Below are positions 3,693 to 12,155 of a stretch of 23,457 bases of DNA, one piece after another. Positions within the stretch are counted from its first letter, which is position 1. Every line of letters begins with the position of its first letter. The notes under the pieces were generated by a model that saw nothing but the letters and a program-made list of their open reading frames with translations, did no database searches and was not told where the DNA came from. The position numbers were made by a program, and so were the translations under genes. This stretch comes from a virus, in the IMG/VR virus record IMGVR_UViG_3300031226_000008, positions 1 through 23,457 of that record; one strand, given 5' to 3'.

Positions 3693-6128
3693 TCACTGGT
3701 TGTACTTGATGACGATAAGGCCCTGCCCGCCCGTGCCGGGGGTAGCCCCGCCTGCGCCACCGGCACCGTAAAGGCCGCCGTTGCCGCCGATGGTTCCGTT
3801 GCCCCCGCCCCCACCACCGCCCCCGGAGCCGTGCGTGGCATCCCACTCAGTACCGTTGCCGCCGATCCCGCCGTCATTGCCGACAGCGCCACCACCACCG
3901 CCGCCGCCGTTGGAGCCGGGGTTCCCCACGCCACCACTGATCGAGCCACCACCTGACCCTGCCGCGTTGTTGCCGCCCGCGCCGCCGTTATTGTTGTTCG
4001 AGCCGCTTGGCGTCGTGCCGCCTCCGTTGCCGCCGCCGCCCGCGCCGCCTTGGATGCTGGAGTTGACGGGGGCCGCGCCCGCAGCACCGGCACCGAGCGG
4101 ACCAGCGCCGCCGCCACCACCGGCTGACGCTCCGCTTGGCGTCCGGCCAGCCGTGCCGCCGTTGAACTTGGTGGTGCCGTTGCCGTTGGCAGCTTGCCCG
4201 CCGCTGGCGCTGACGGTGGCAGCCGGTGCCCCCTCCGCGCTCACCGATGCGTTGGCGCGGGAGGTGCCGTTGAACCACGTGTCGCCACCGGGGGCATTGC
4301 TGCTTGCGCCGCCGATCCCGACCGAAAGGTTGATGACGGCTCCCGGTGTCAGCGGCAGGTTGACGATCTTGGAGTAGCCGCCACCGCCGCCTGCCCATCC
4401 GTTGGTGTACCCCGCCGCCCCGCCAGCGATCACCTCGATGCTGTTGTTGTTGGACGGCCAATCGCTTGGCACGGTCCAAGTGCCAGCGCCGGTCGTCGTG
4501 ATGAACTGCGTGACGGGCACGGGCGGGTTCGGCAGGTAGGCCGTTGCCGGGGGTGTGAAGGCGGCACCGGCTCCCACCGCCCGCCGCATCACCCTGACCT
4601 CGTCAATGTACCCGGCGAAGGCGGAGGCGGTGCCGGTGCCATCGTTGCCGATGTACGGGCGGTTCAGGCCGTAGTTAATGTAGCGGTTGATGTCGGCGTA
4701 GGACGTGCCGACCTGCGCCCCGTTCATGAACAGCTTGGTGACGCCAGCAAATCGCTCCAGCCTGATGTGCGTCCAGACGTTGAGCGTCAGCGCCGCGCCC
4801 GTGATCTGGGTCGCGCCATTGGTGTGGAATAGGACGACATTGGAGGCGTTGTTGTAGATCGTGATGTAGGGGCCTTCGAAGCCGGGGCGCTGGTCGTAGA
4901 TGATCCGCTGCGCCGTCGCCGTGGGAAACACTTGCAGGTCGATGGCGAAGTCGCCAAGCCCGAACGCGAAGTTGGCGTCCGCCAGCAGGCTGCGGTAGAG
5001 CACGGCGTTGGTCGCGGGCGCAAACCCGGAGGTCGCGCCGAACTTCTTCTGCGTTGCCGAGGTGTTGTAGCCGTTGAGGCTCGCCATCGCCTTCTTGAAC
5101 GGTGACGCATCTGGGAAGACGGTGCCGCCCGGTGCGCCGTCCATGTGCAGCAGCAGCTTGAGGTCGTAGTCGTCCTCCACGAAGGGCGTGCCTGTGCTGT
5201 AGCGGATGATGATGATGCCGGGAGCGCCGTGGCCTCCGGTGCCGGTGCCGCTCAGGCGCTGACCTGCTCCACCGCCACCACCGCCGTACAGTCCGCCGTT
5301 GCCGCCCTGCGTGGCGTTCGACACGCCCGTGGCAAAGCCACCACCGCCCCCGCCACCGGAGCCGAGGAAGCCCGCGACGATGTCCACGCCGTTGCCGCCT
5401 TGGCCGCCGAGCGCGAAGCTGGTCGCGCCCGCGCCGCCGCCGCCGAGCGTGCCCGGTACGCCGGGAGCGCCGGTCGCACCGACCGCGCCGCCTGTGCCGA
5501 GAGAATTGTTGCCGCCATTGGGGATAGCGCCGTTCGCGCCGCCACCATTGCCGCCGCCACCACCACCCGGCGATCCAGCGCCCGCGCCGTTCGCGCCGTT
5601 TCCATTGGGTCCGCCCGCGCCGCCCGCGCCCGCGCCGCAGTTGTTAGTGGTGTCAACGCCAGCGCCGCCCGATCCGCCGCCGAACTTGGCGTTGCCGGTG
5701 CCGGTGGCGTAGCCGCCAGCGGCAGCAGCGCCGGGCGACACCGCGTTGCGGATCGCGGCGGGCGAACCCTTCGCTCCGCAGGCCTGCCCGCTCGACGGGA
5801 AGGCCGCGCTGTTGAACCACGTGTCGCCGCCCGCATTGCCGGTCGTGCTGGTGGAGCCTTGTCCACCCGGCCCGACCCGGTACTGGATCGACGCGCCGGG
5901 GGTGAGCGTCAAGTTGACGCTCTTGGAATAGCCGCCACCACCACCGGCAGACTGCCCGTTCACGCCGCCGAGGCCACCTGCGCCGCCGCCGATGCACTCG
6001 ATGGAATTGTTGCTGTTGCTCCAGTCGGCGGGGACTGTCCACGTGCCAGCACCCGGCTCCGTCAGGATGACGGTGCGCACCTTGGTGCCGCGTCCGAATA
6101 GCGGCGACGGGGTAAGTCCCGGCAGCAT
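3693..6128 (-). CDS. Glycine-rich / LamG-like tail adhesin
   Basis: An 811-aa virion protein in three parts. Residues about 20-310 are a glycine-rich domain that opens with 'GAGTWTVPADWSNSNNSIE' and ends 'GIIIIRYSTG'. Residues about 316-520 look like a LamG/concanavalin-type jelly roll (DLKLLLHMDGAPGGTVFPD, FAFGLGDFAIDLQVFPT, VWTHIRLERF, GYIDEVRVM). Residues about 541-811 are a second glycine-rich domain that opens with almost the same words (GAGTWTVPSDWPSNNNSIE) and ends 'GLIVIKYNQ'. Such domains occur in phage fibres and adhesins and probably bind host surface glycans. The start at 6128 directly abuts the stop of the fibre gene (TAAATG), so the two are co-translated. Long proline-rich frames on the other strand are shadows of the glycine codons. 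Confidence 0.88.
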   Translation of the reverse strand: MLPGLTPSPLFGRGTKVRTVILTEPGAGTWTVPADWSNSNNSIECIGGGAGGLGGVNGQSAGGGGGYSKSVNLTLTPGASIQYRVGPGGQGSTSTTGNAGGDTWFNSAAFPSSGQACGAKGSPAAIRNAVSPGAAAAGGYATGTGNAKFGGGSGGAGVDTTNNCGAGAGGAGGPNGNGANGAGAGSPGGGGGGNGGGANGAIPNGGNNSLGTGGAVGATGAPGVPGTLGGGGAGATSFALGGQGGNGVDIVAGFLGSGGGGGGGFATGVSNATQGGNGGLYGGGGGGAGQRLSGTGTGGHGAPGIIIIRYSTGTPFVEDDYDLKLLLHMDGAPGGTVFPDASPFKKAMASLNGYNTSATQKKFGATSGFAPATNAVLYRSLLADANFAFGLGDFAIDLQVFPTATAQRIIYDQRPGFEGPYITIYNNASNVVLFHTNGATQITGAALTLNVWTHIRLERFAGVTKLFMNGAQVGTSYADINRYINYGLNRPYIGNDGTGTASAFAGYIDEVRVMRRAVGAGAAFTPPATAYLPNPPVPVTQFITTTGAGTWTVPSDWPSNNNSIEVIAGGAAGYTNGWAGGGGGYSKIVNLPLTPGAVINLSVGIGGASSNAPGGDTWFNGTSRANASVSAEGAPAATVSASGGQAANGNGTTKFNGGTAGRTPSGASAGGGGGAGPLGAGAAGAAPVNSSIQGGAGGGGNGGGTTPSGSNNNNGGAGGNNAAGSGGGSISGGVGNPGSNGGGGGGGAVGNDGGIGGNGTEWDATHGSGGGGGGGGNGTIGGNGGLYGAGGAGGATPGTGGQGLIVIKYNQ

Positions 6129-7613
6129 TTATTTGATGTCCGCAGTAAAGGTGCAGGGGATGAACGCGCCGTCTTGACTGACTGCATATGAAATTGCATC
6201 GACCGCGCTAGGCGAGGCGGTCAGCGTCGGCTTCACCCCTCCGGGGAATTTCCACGCCGTTCCCCATGTCGTGATATTGCGCCCGCCCGTGGCGTCCTGC
6301 TGGACGTAGATGATGCCCTTCTGCCCCGGCTTGACATTATTTGGGTTCGGCAGACTTCCCGTGGCGCTGTTGATCGTCCACCAGAAGTCGAACGCTGCGC
6401 TGAACTCCGGGGTATAGGTCGCGACCGGCCCGACTACGGTCGGCACCGCCGCCGCCCACGCCGCCCCCGGCGTCAGCGTCTTGGTTGGCGCGGAGTTGGC
6501 GGCGTATTCCGCTGCGGTCGCGGCTGGCGGGATCAGGGCGGCAACGGCATCGACGTACTGCTTGGTGGCGATGCCGAGCGGGGCGGTCGGGTTGCCGAGG
6601 ATGCTGATCAATCCGGTCAACCGGCTGATTAACAGCGGGGTGTCGATCAGGGCACCTGCATCGTCGTACCGTTGGATGTAGAAGTTCTGGTTGGCGTCGC
6701 CGCCGCCGAAGTTTGCAATCCACAGGTCAAGACCGTTGAATTGCCCGCGCACGAGATTGCCGCTGGCGACCAGCAGCTTGTTGAGCAGGAATTCCGGGGC
6801 GCTCTTGACGACCCTCACATTGCCCGTGATGTCGCCGCCCGTTTTCGGGTAGCCGCCGATGTTGGAAAGCGAGAGCGGCTTGTCGAGCACATCCGACAGG
6901 TTGGCCGAGCGCAGCATGTCGCCCGCCCCGGTGCCTGCGGGGCCGGGAGGCCCCGGCAAGCCTTGGCTCCCGGTGTCGCCTTGCGGTCCTTGCACGCCTT
7001 GGATGCCCTGATCGCCCTTGGCCCCACGGATGTCGGTCGCTTCCGCCTTGGTGCCGACAAAGCTGGTCGGCCCGACATACATGCCGCTCTGCGGCGGCTC
7101 GCTGCCTTCCGGTCCCCCGGTCCAGCCGGTGACCTTGAGCACGCGCCGCTCGCCGTCGATCTCGACTGCGAGCAGCGGTATCCACGTTCCCGGCACCGGG
7201 TCGGGCGAACCATCGGACGAGCGCAGCGCCCGGTTCATGCCCTCCTTGAGTTGCGCCATCGCGTGCCAGATTTTGTCGTAGGCCCACTCCTGATCGCCCG
7301 CGTCCATCGTGGACAAGGTCGTGCCGTCGAGGTCTTGGACGAACTGCACGTCGCGCATGATGACCAGCAACTTGCCGACAGGCGGCGCGACCATCATCGT
7401 CACCGTCCCGGCCACCGGGTCTTCGTGCGTGGTGGCGGCTCCGGTCAGTGTGTAATTGAGGTTCTCGATCTGCGGGACTTCGGCGAGGCTCTCGATGTCG
7501 GTCAGGATCACCTTCACGTCGAGGTTCGACAGGAAAGCGAAGCCGGTCGAGAACACGGTGGTCGTGCCGTTGCCGGTGTACTCAACTCGCGCGAGGTCTG
7601 ATGTGACGGTCAT
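6129..7613 (-). CDS. Tail fibre protein with T7 gp17-like N-terminus and collagen-like repeat
   Basis: A 494-aa protein. Residues 1 to about 130 (VEYTGNGTTTVFSTGFAFLS, 'DAGDQEWAYDKIWHAMAQLK') match the N-terminal domain of T7 gp17-type fibres, which attaches the fibre to the tail tube. Residues about 197-231 are a run of Gly-X-Y triplets (GDQGIQGVQGPQGDTGSQG), a collagen-like trimeric stalk. The rest contains 'APLGIATKQYVDA', common in phage fibres, and a beta-rich C-terminal tip. The start ATG at 7613 has GGGGTGA just upstream and lies nine bases after the stop of the 1510-aa gene. It is a structural, receptor-recognition component; the ligand is unknown. Confidence 0.92.
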   Translation of the reverse strand: MTVTSDLARVEYTGNGTTTVFSTGFAFLSNLDVKVILTDIESLAEVPQIENLNYTLTGAATTHEDPVAGTVTMMVAPPVGKLLVIMRDVQFVQDLDGTTLSTMDAGDQEWAYDKIWHAMAQLKEGMNRALRSSDGSPDPVPGTWIPLLAVEIDGERRVLKVTGWTGGPEGSEPPQSGMYVGPTSFVGTKAEATDIRGAKGDQGIQGVQGPQGDTGSQGLPGPPGPAGTGAGDMLRSANLSDVLDKPLSLSNIGGYPKTGGDITGNVRVVKSAPEFLLNKLLVASGNLVRGQFNGLDLWIANFGGGDANQNFYIQRYDDAGALIDTPLLISRLTGLISILGNPTAPLGIATKQYVDAVAALIPPAATAAEYAANSAPTKTLTPGAAWAAAVPTVVGPVATYTPEFSAAFDFWWTINSATGSLPNPNNVKPGQKGIIYVQQDATGGRNITTWGTAWKFPGGVKPTLTASPSAVDAISYAVSQDGAFIPCTFTADIK

Positions 7614-7622
7614 TGGTCACCC

Positions 7623-10600
7623 CTATTGCGACGGGACGGTGAAGCCACCGCCGCCTACGACTGCTGGCCTGCCGCGATGGTCCGGCAGCGGTTCTTGGAT
7701 CGGTCGGATATTCTCCGTGCGCCGCGCCGTGCGCCGGTCTTCGAGGCCGAGGTCTTGGCGCGGGATCGACAGCTTCTGATGCTCGCGGTGCGCGATGCCC
7801 GCCGCAATTTCGGCGTGAAACGCCGGGAAGCGCCACGGGGCCTCCGACATGATCTGGCGCTGCGCTGCCACCCGGTACTCCTGCACCCAATGCTTGATGT
7901 AGGCGGCCTTGCCGCTGTCGGTGCCGGTGACATCGGGGCCGCTTTTCTTCTCGTAGATGTACGAGTAGCGCGGATCGCCGCCGCTCACCATGCGGTTGAG
8001 GAAGTCTTCCAGCCCGATCTTCTCGCCGGTCACCGGGTTGTGCTGGAGTTCATTGCCAGCCAGCCGCCGATAGTAGTCGAGCACTTCCGGGTGATCGCGG
8101 AAGTTGACCTGCACGCCCATGAACGGGGCCTTCCACTCGATGCGCTGGATGCCGGTACGCAGGTTCACCAGTTCGTTGAAGGTGGCGTGGTCGTTTTTCC
8201 AGTTGAGCCGGAACGGGATCACCATGTTGTACATCGCGCCGCCGAGGCCCTTCGGCGACGGCTCGATCTGGTGACCGAACACGTCGCGGATCGGGATCAT
8301 GCGCTCCGACAGCAGCGGCATGTTCTTGTAAAACAGCGCACTCCACCAGCCGTCGATTTCGCGCTGCTGCGGGTCCATCGCCTGCCCGATTGCTCGCGCG
8401 GGCGCAACGCCGGGGATCACGTTCATCGAGGACGAGCCGAGGTCGCGCATGAAGGTGCCGAGCGAGGTGTCGCTGCCCTTCTTGTAGGTGTCGAGCGATC
8501 CCATCAGCTTCGACATGCCGGTCATGAACGACTGCCCGGTGGTCGAGTAGGCGGCGATGCTGATCGCGGTGTTGAGCCACTCGTCCCAAGTGTCGTAGGC
8601 CTCCGGGTGAACGTCCTTCGACTTCATCACCTGATCCATCGTGCCAGCGAAGGCGATCATCGGCGCAAGCTGGCCGAGGCCGCTGATCTGCACCTGCGCC
8701 CCGCCCGGACGTTGCAGCGCGAACGGCTTGATGCCCGCGCCTTCGAGGCTTTCCTTCCAGCCCTGATCGTTCGGCAATGGGCCGGTCAGGTTGCCGTTGT
8801 GCGCGTAGTCGAGCAGCAGCGCCATCGCCACCGCGCCCGTGGTCATCTTGGCGAGCGCCAGTTCCCGCGCAGCGCCGCCCGCGCCGAAGTCGGTGCGCCA
8901 GCGCCCGATGATCGGAGCCATCGGAGAGTGCTCGACCGCGTTGCGCAAGAGGTTCGACGGCGTGCGCACGTAGGGCATCGCCATGTAGATCGGCTGCACG
9001 TTGGAACGCAGTTGCAGCAGGCTTGAACCCCACTTCCCCGGCATGTCGTTGAAGGTAGCGTAGTTGGCGTGCGACATCGCCGCCAGCTTAATTTCGTCGC
9101 CGGGGTTGGAAATCAGGCTCGCCACCCGGTCGGCGAAGGCATTGCCCTGCAATCCTTCGGCCAGCGCCCTTCGATAGGCCTGCGCTTCGATTTCGCCCCG
9201 GTAGGCGATCACCTTGAAGAAGTCGTCGCCAGCGGCAAGGAAGCGACCCGGCATGCGCACGGTGTGGCCGATCATGTCGATGGCCTTGCCCATCGGGGTG
9301 GCTGCGAAGGCCTGCGCCTCCACCGCCGACTTGCGCATGGTTTCCGCTACCGCCTTCGAGGTGATGGTCGGCTGCATCGAGCCAGCCATCGTCTGCCCAC
9401 CGCCGCGCGACAGGTCGGCCTCCATCGGCCCCAGAGACTGCATCGGGAAGAACTGCCGCTCGCCCGTGCTGACCGCCTTGCCAGCGGTGACCCACGCCTC
9501 CTTGAACGCGCCAAGCTGGCCGCGCAGGTAGGCTGCGGCCTCACCCGGTGCGACCGAGGCTGCCGGGTCGGTGCCGAGCATCATGGCGTACTTTTCCGCC
9601 ACCTTGCGGTCCACCGACTGCCACATCGCGTTTGCGGTGTTGCCGACAAGGTTGCGCACCTGCGTGACGGGCCGCCACAGGAAGCCGAGCGCGTAGGCCT
9701 CCTTGTAGGCATCCCACGTCCAGCGGCCCCACCCGCGATTGAGCGCGACGTTGAGCGCCCCGGCAGGTGCGCCCTGCGCCTTCAGGTCCACGATCATTGA
9801 CGAGAGCCGCTTTGCTCCCTCGATACCGCCCGTGCCTTCGAGGAACGACTGCATCATCTGCGCCCGCGCGACCGCACCTTCCTGATGCACCGCACGCAGT
9901 GCGCCGAGCGCACGGCCCGCTTCGCCCGACACGCCGAGGAACTGTTCCAGCAGCGCCATGTGCGTGACCATCTGCTCGTTGACGCGGAAGGCGTCGAACG
10001 CCTCGCTCGACACCTCAGCCTTGCGGGCCAGATCGAGCAGGCGTGCGTCGGAGGCTTGCAGCAGCTTGCCCGCTGCGATGATCTTCTCAGCCGGAAATGC
10101 CTCGCCGATGCCGCGCTTGAGCAGGTCTTCGTGCGTCATGTTGAGGGCTTCGGCCAGTTGCTTCTGTGCCTGAAGGGTGAGCACGTCGCGCTTGGCGGCG
10201 CTGATCTGCGTCTTCATCTGCCCCGCGATGTCGCCGATCACACCGGGAAGGTTGCCCTTGTCGATGTTCTCCCACGTCACGTTGACGTTGAGGTCGGACA
10301 GCTTGACCGCCTTGGCGCTCTCGATTGCGGCCTTGCCGGTGACCTGTCCCGGTGTGCCGATCTTCGCCGTCGCCACGTCCCACGGCTGCTTCTCCCACGC
10401 CGTGTTGAAGTGCCGCTCCAGCGTTGCCTTGTACTGCTCGATTTCAGCGATTTGCGCAGGTGTTGGATCGGTGATGCGCTTGAACTTGTCGTAGATGCCG
10501 TGCAGTTGCTCCTGCACCGCGTTGATTTCGCGCGGCACGATCTGGATTTCGGCTGACAGGCCGGGGGCGACCTCGACCTGCGCATGGATGGCGCGGTAGC

Positions 10601-12155
10601 CGTCCTTCGGGTTGGCGATCTTGTCGTCAACCTCCAGCACCTTGAAGCGGCGGCCAAGGTCGTTGAGCACATCGGCTGCCGTCTGCGGGCTGTCCACCGA
10701 TACTCGCCCGCCGATATAGTCGCCGATCACTTGGGCTGGCCGACCGGCAGCAATCTTTTCCTCGACCCCGCTGGCCCCCTTGATGCGAACTCCGTTCGGG
10801 GCAACGTCAGAAGTCGCTACTTTCGCGCCGGGGTTGGCGCTGGCGACATCGGCCAGAGCCTGCTCGACCTCAGGCTTAACCTGTTCGCTGGCCGCTAAAA
10901 TTGCTTTGCTATCGCCGCTTGCTTGCTTTATACTTCGGCCTGTAGGTGTATCAATGCCGCCCAACTCAAATTTGCCCGTCAGGGTCGTTGACGGTCCCGT
11001 CCGCGTAGACGGGGTCGCCATGCGGCTGGTCGAACTCACCGATGGCTCCGGCAGGGTCGAGAGTTTCGTCAACGGGGCTTGGGTGCCCGGTGGCGGCTCC
11101 GTCAAAGACGTGCTGACCGGCACTCCCTTCCCAGAAGGGGAGGCCCCCGACAGCGGCTTGCCAACCGACACAGCGACCGCTGGCGCATCCGGCGCAACGC
11201 CTCCCGTCGCCCCCTTAACGAAGTAATCCGCGTGCGCCAGTTGCTCGTCCGGGGCCGCCCCTGCGGGCGAGCCGGGGATCGGCATTTCGGCAGGCGGCGC
11301 TCCGCTCGTCATCTTCGCCTTGATGAAGGCGCGGGTGGCCGACAGCCCGCGCACGATGGCTTCCGCAGCCACCCCCGTGACCAGACCCTCCGTTGCCTGC
11401 CGCAGCCGGTTGAGCGCCTCGTTGTCGTTCGGGTTGGTGGCGAGGAAGTCGCTGATCGGCCCCTTCAGTTGCGGGTACTTTTCCACAACCATGTTGGTCA
11501 GATTTGGCTGGCCGGGATCGGTGCCGAAGAACATCGACACCGCGCCCGCCCCCGGTGCCGCCATGAAGCCGCTGACCCCACCCGTCGCCATCGCCGCCAT
11601 CGCCGGACGGTAGAGCGTCATGAACTGGCTGATGTTGCGCACCAGCCCGCCCGTCACGCTCTCCGGTTTGCCGCCGATGCCAAGCACCTGCTCCGAGGTG
11701 AACTCAGGCGCACCCGGCAGCCCCATCGACTTGCCGATGGCGGTGCGCTCGCCCTCGCGCTGCGTCTTCGTCGCCTTGAGTTCCTCCGTGGTCTGCCCGC
11801 TGATCCACGGTGCATTTTCATCGAGCCAGTCGCCGAACGAGCCGACCGCCTGCCCGGTGTGCCGCCATGCGTCGAACCAGCCGCCCACGATCTGTCCCGG
11901 CGCTTCCATCACGCCCTTGCCGATGTCGGCTGCTGTCGCGCGGGCCTGCCGTTGCGCAGCCGAGCGTGAAATCTCCCAGAACGATCCGTTGGTCGGCGCA
12001 GGCGCATCGGGTGGCGGCGCAGGCGCAGGCTCGTCGGGCGGCGCAGTGCCGCGTGTCTTCATGTCGTCCAGCAGCTTCTGGAACTGCGCCTGATCGGCCC
12101 GCTCACGTGCGCTGGCGAGGTAAGTGCCGTCCGTGGTTTCGTTGCCGAGCGGCAT
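7623..12155 (-). CDS. Large internal virion (ejection) protein with embedded RelA/SpoT-like domain
   Basis: A 1510-aa protein in the position of T7 gp16. Residues 1 to about 300 are a Pro/Ala-rich start followed by Gly/Ala-rich helices. Residues about 425-585 look like a RelA/SpoT nucleotidyltransferase: R457, K459 and K467 in 'GVRIKGASGVEEKI', D479 in 'IGDYIGGRV', Y520 and H524 in 'NPKDGYRAIHAQV', and E536 in 'AEIQIVP', then 'LHGIYDKFK'. From about 640 to 1510 it is a helical ejection-protein body with hydrophobic stretches (KMTTGAVAMALLLDY) of the kind seen in large polyvalent phage proteins. It starts at an ATG sharing one base with the preceding stop (TGATG), with GGAGA upstream. It is probably packaged and injected into the cell. 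Enzyme activity is inferred only from conserved residues. Confidence 0.9.
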   Translation of the reverse strand: MPLGNETTDGTYLASARERADQAQFQKLLDDMKTRGTAPPDEPAPAPPPDAPAPTNGSFWEISRSAAQRQARATAADIGKGVMEAPGQIVGGWFDAWRHTGQAVGSFGDWLDENAPWISGQTTEELKATKTQREGERTAIGKSMGLPGAPEFTSEQVLGIGGKPESVTGGLVRNISQFMTLYRPAMAAMATGGVSGFMAAPGAGAVSMFFGTDPGQPNLTNMVVEKYPQLKGPISDFLATNPNDNEALNRLRQATEGLVTGVAAEAIVRGLSATRAFIKAKMTSGAPPAEMPIPGSPAGAAPDEQLAHADYFVKGATGGVAPDAPAVAVSVGKPLSGASPSGKGVPVSTSLTEPPPGTQAPLTKLSTLPEPSVSSTSRMATPSTRTGPSTTLTGKFELGGIDTPTGRSIKQASGDSKAILAASEQVKPEVEQALADVASANPGAKVATSDVAPNGVRIKGASGVEEKIAAGRPAQVIGDYIGGRVSVDSPQTAADVLNDLGRRFKVLEVDDKIANPKDGYRAIHAQVEVAPGLSAEIQIVPREINAVQEQLHGIYDKFKRITDPTPAQIAEIEQYKATLERHFNTAWEKQPWDVATAKIGTPGQVTGKAAIESAKAVKLSDLNVNVTWENIDKGNLPGVIGDIAGQMKTQISAAKRDVLTLQAQKQLAEALNMTHEDLLKRGIGEAFPAEKIIAAGKLLQASDARLLDLARKAEVSSEAFDAFRVNEQMVTHMALLEQFLGVSGEAGRALGALRAVHQEGAVARAQMMQSFLEGTGGIEGAKRLSSMIVDLKAQGAPAGALNVALNRGWGRWTWDAYKEAYALGFLWRPVTQVRNLVGNTANAMWQSVDRKVAEKYAMMLGTDPAASVAPGEAAAYLRGQLGAFKEAWVTAGKAVSTGERQFFPMQSLGPMEADLSRGGGQTMAGSMQPTITSKAVAETMRKSAVEAQAFAATPMGKAIDMIGHTVRMPGRFLAAGDDFFKVIAYRGEIEAQAYRRALAEGLQGNAFADRVASLISNPGDEIKLAAMSHANYATFNDMPGKWGSSLLQLRSNVQPIYMAMPYVRTPSNLLRNAVEHSPMAPIIGRWRTDFGAGGAARELALAKMTTGAVAMALLLDYAHNGNLTGPLPNDQGWKESLEGAGIKPFALQRPGGAQVQISGLGQLAPMIAFAGTMDQVMKSKDVHPEAYDTWDEWLNTAISIAAYSTTGQSFMTGMSKLMGSLDTYKKGSDTSLGTFMRDLGSSSMNVIPGVAPARAIGQAMDPQQREIDGWWSALFYKNMPLLSERMIPIRDVFGHQIEPSPKGLGGAMYNMVIPFRLNWKNDHATFNELVNLRTGIQRIEWKAPFMGVQVNFRDHPEVLDYYRRLAGNELQHNPVTGEKIGLEDFLNRMVSGGDPRYSYIYEKKSGPDVTGTDSGKAAYIKHWVQEYRVAAQRQIMSEAPWRFPAFHAEIAAGIAHREHQKLSIPRQDLGLEDRRTARRTENIRPIQEPLPDHRGRPAVVGGGGFTVPSQ
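10398..10880 (-). other. Domain: RelA/SpoT-like nucleotidyltransferase inside the ejection protein
   Basis: This is the DNA for residues about 425-585 of the 1510-aa protein. In the family the synthetase transfers pyrophosphate from ATP to the 3'-OH of GDP or GTP. Toxic small members make (pp)pApp or pyrophosphorylate tRNA. The order of key residues is R-x-K-(7)-K, then D after 12, Y-x-x-x-H after 41, and E after 16 from the Tyr. As I remember it, Streptococcus RelA has R241, K243, K251, D264, Y308, H312 and E323, giving gaps of 8, 13, 44 and 15, against 8, 12, 41 and 16 here. No HD hydrolase domain is present. Which product or substrate it uses cannot be told. Confidence 0.75.

Noticed and set aside
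3781-4377. Proline-rich plus-strand open frame of 198 codons
   Set aside because: It is the reverse complement of glycine codons (GGC/GGT) in the adhesin gene; the poly-Pro text has no start signal. The same holds for 5299-5712 and 5145-6101.
6925-7027. DNA repeat or CRISPR-like array in the fibre gene
   Set aside because: The periodicity comes from Gly-X-Y codons of a collagen-like stalk, with no conserved spacer-repeat pattern.
7626-9026. A 466-codon plus-strand frame
   Set aside because: Antisense shadow of the 1510-aa ejection protein; no ribosome-binding site and no recognisable motif.
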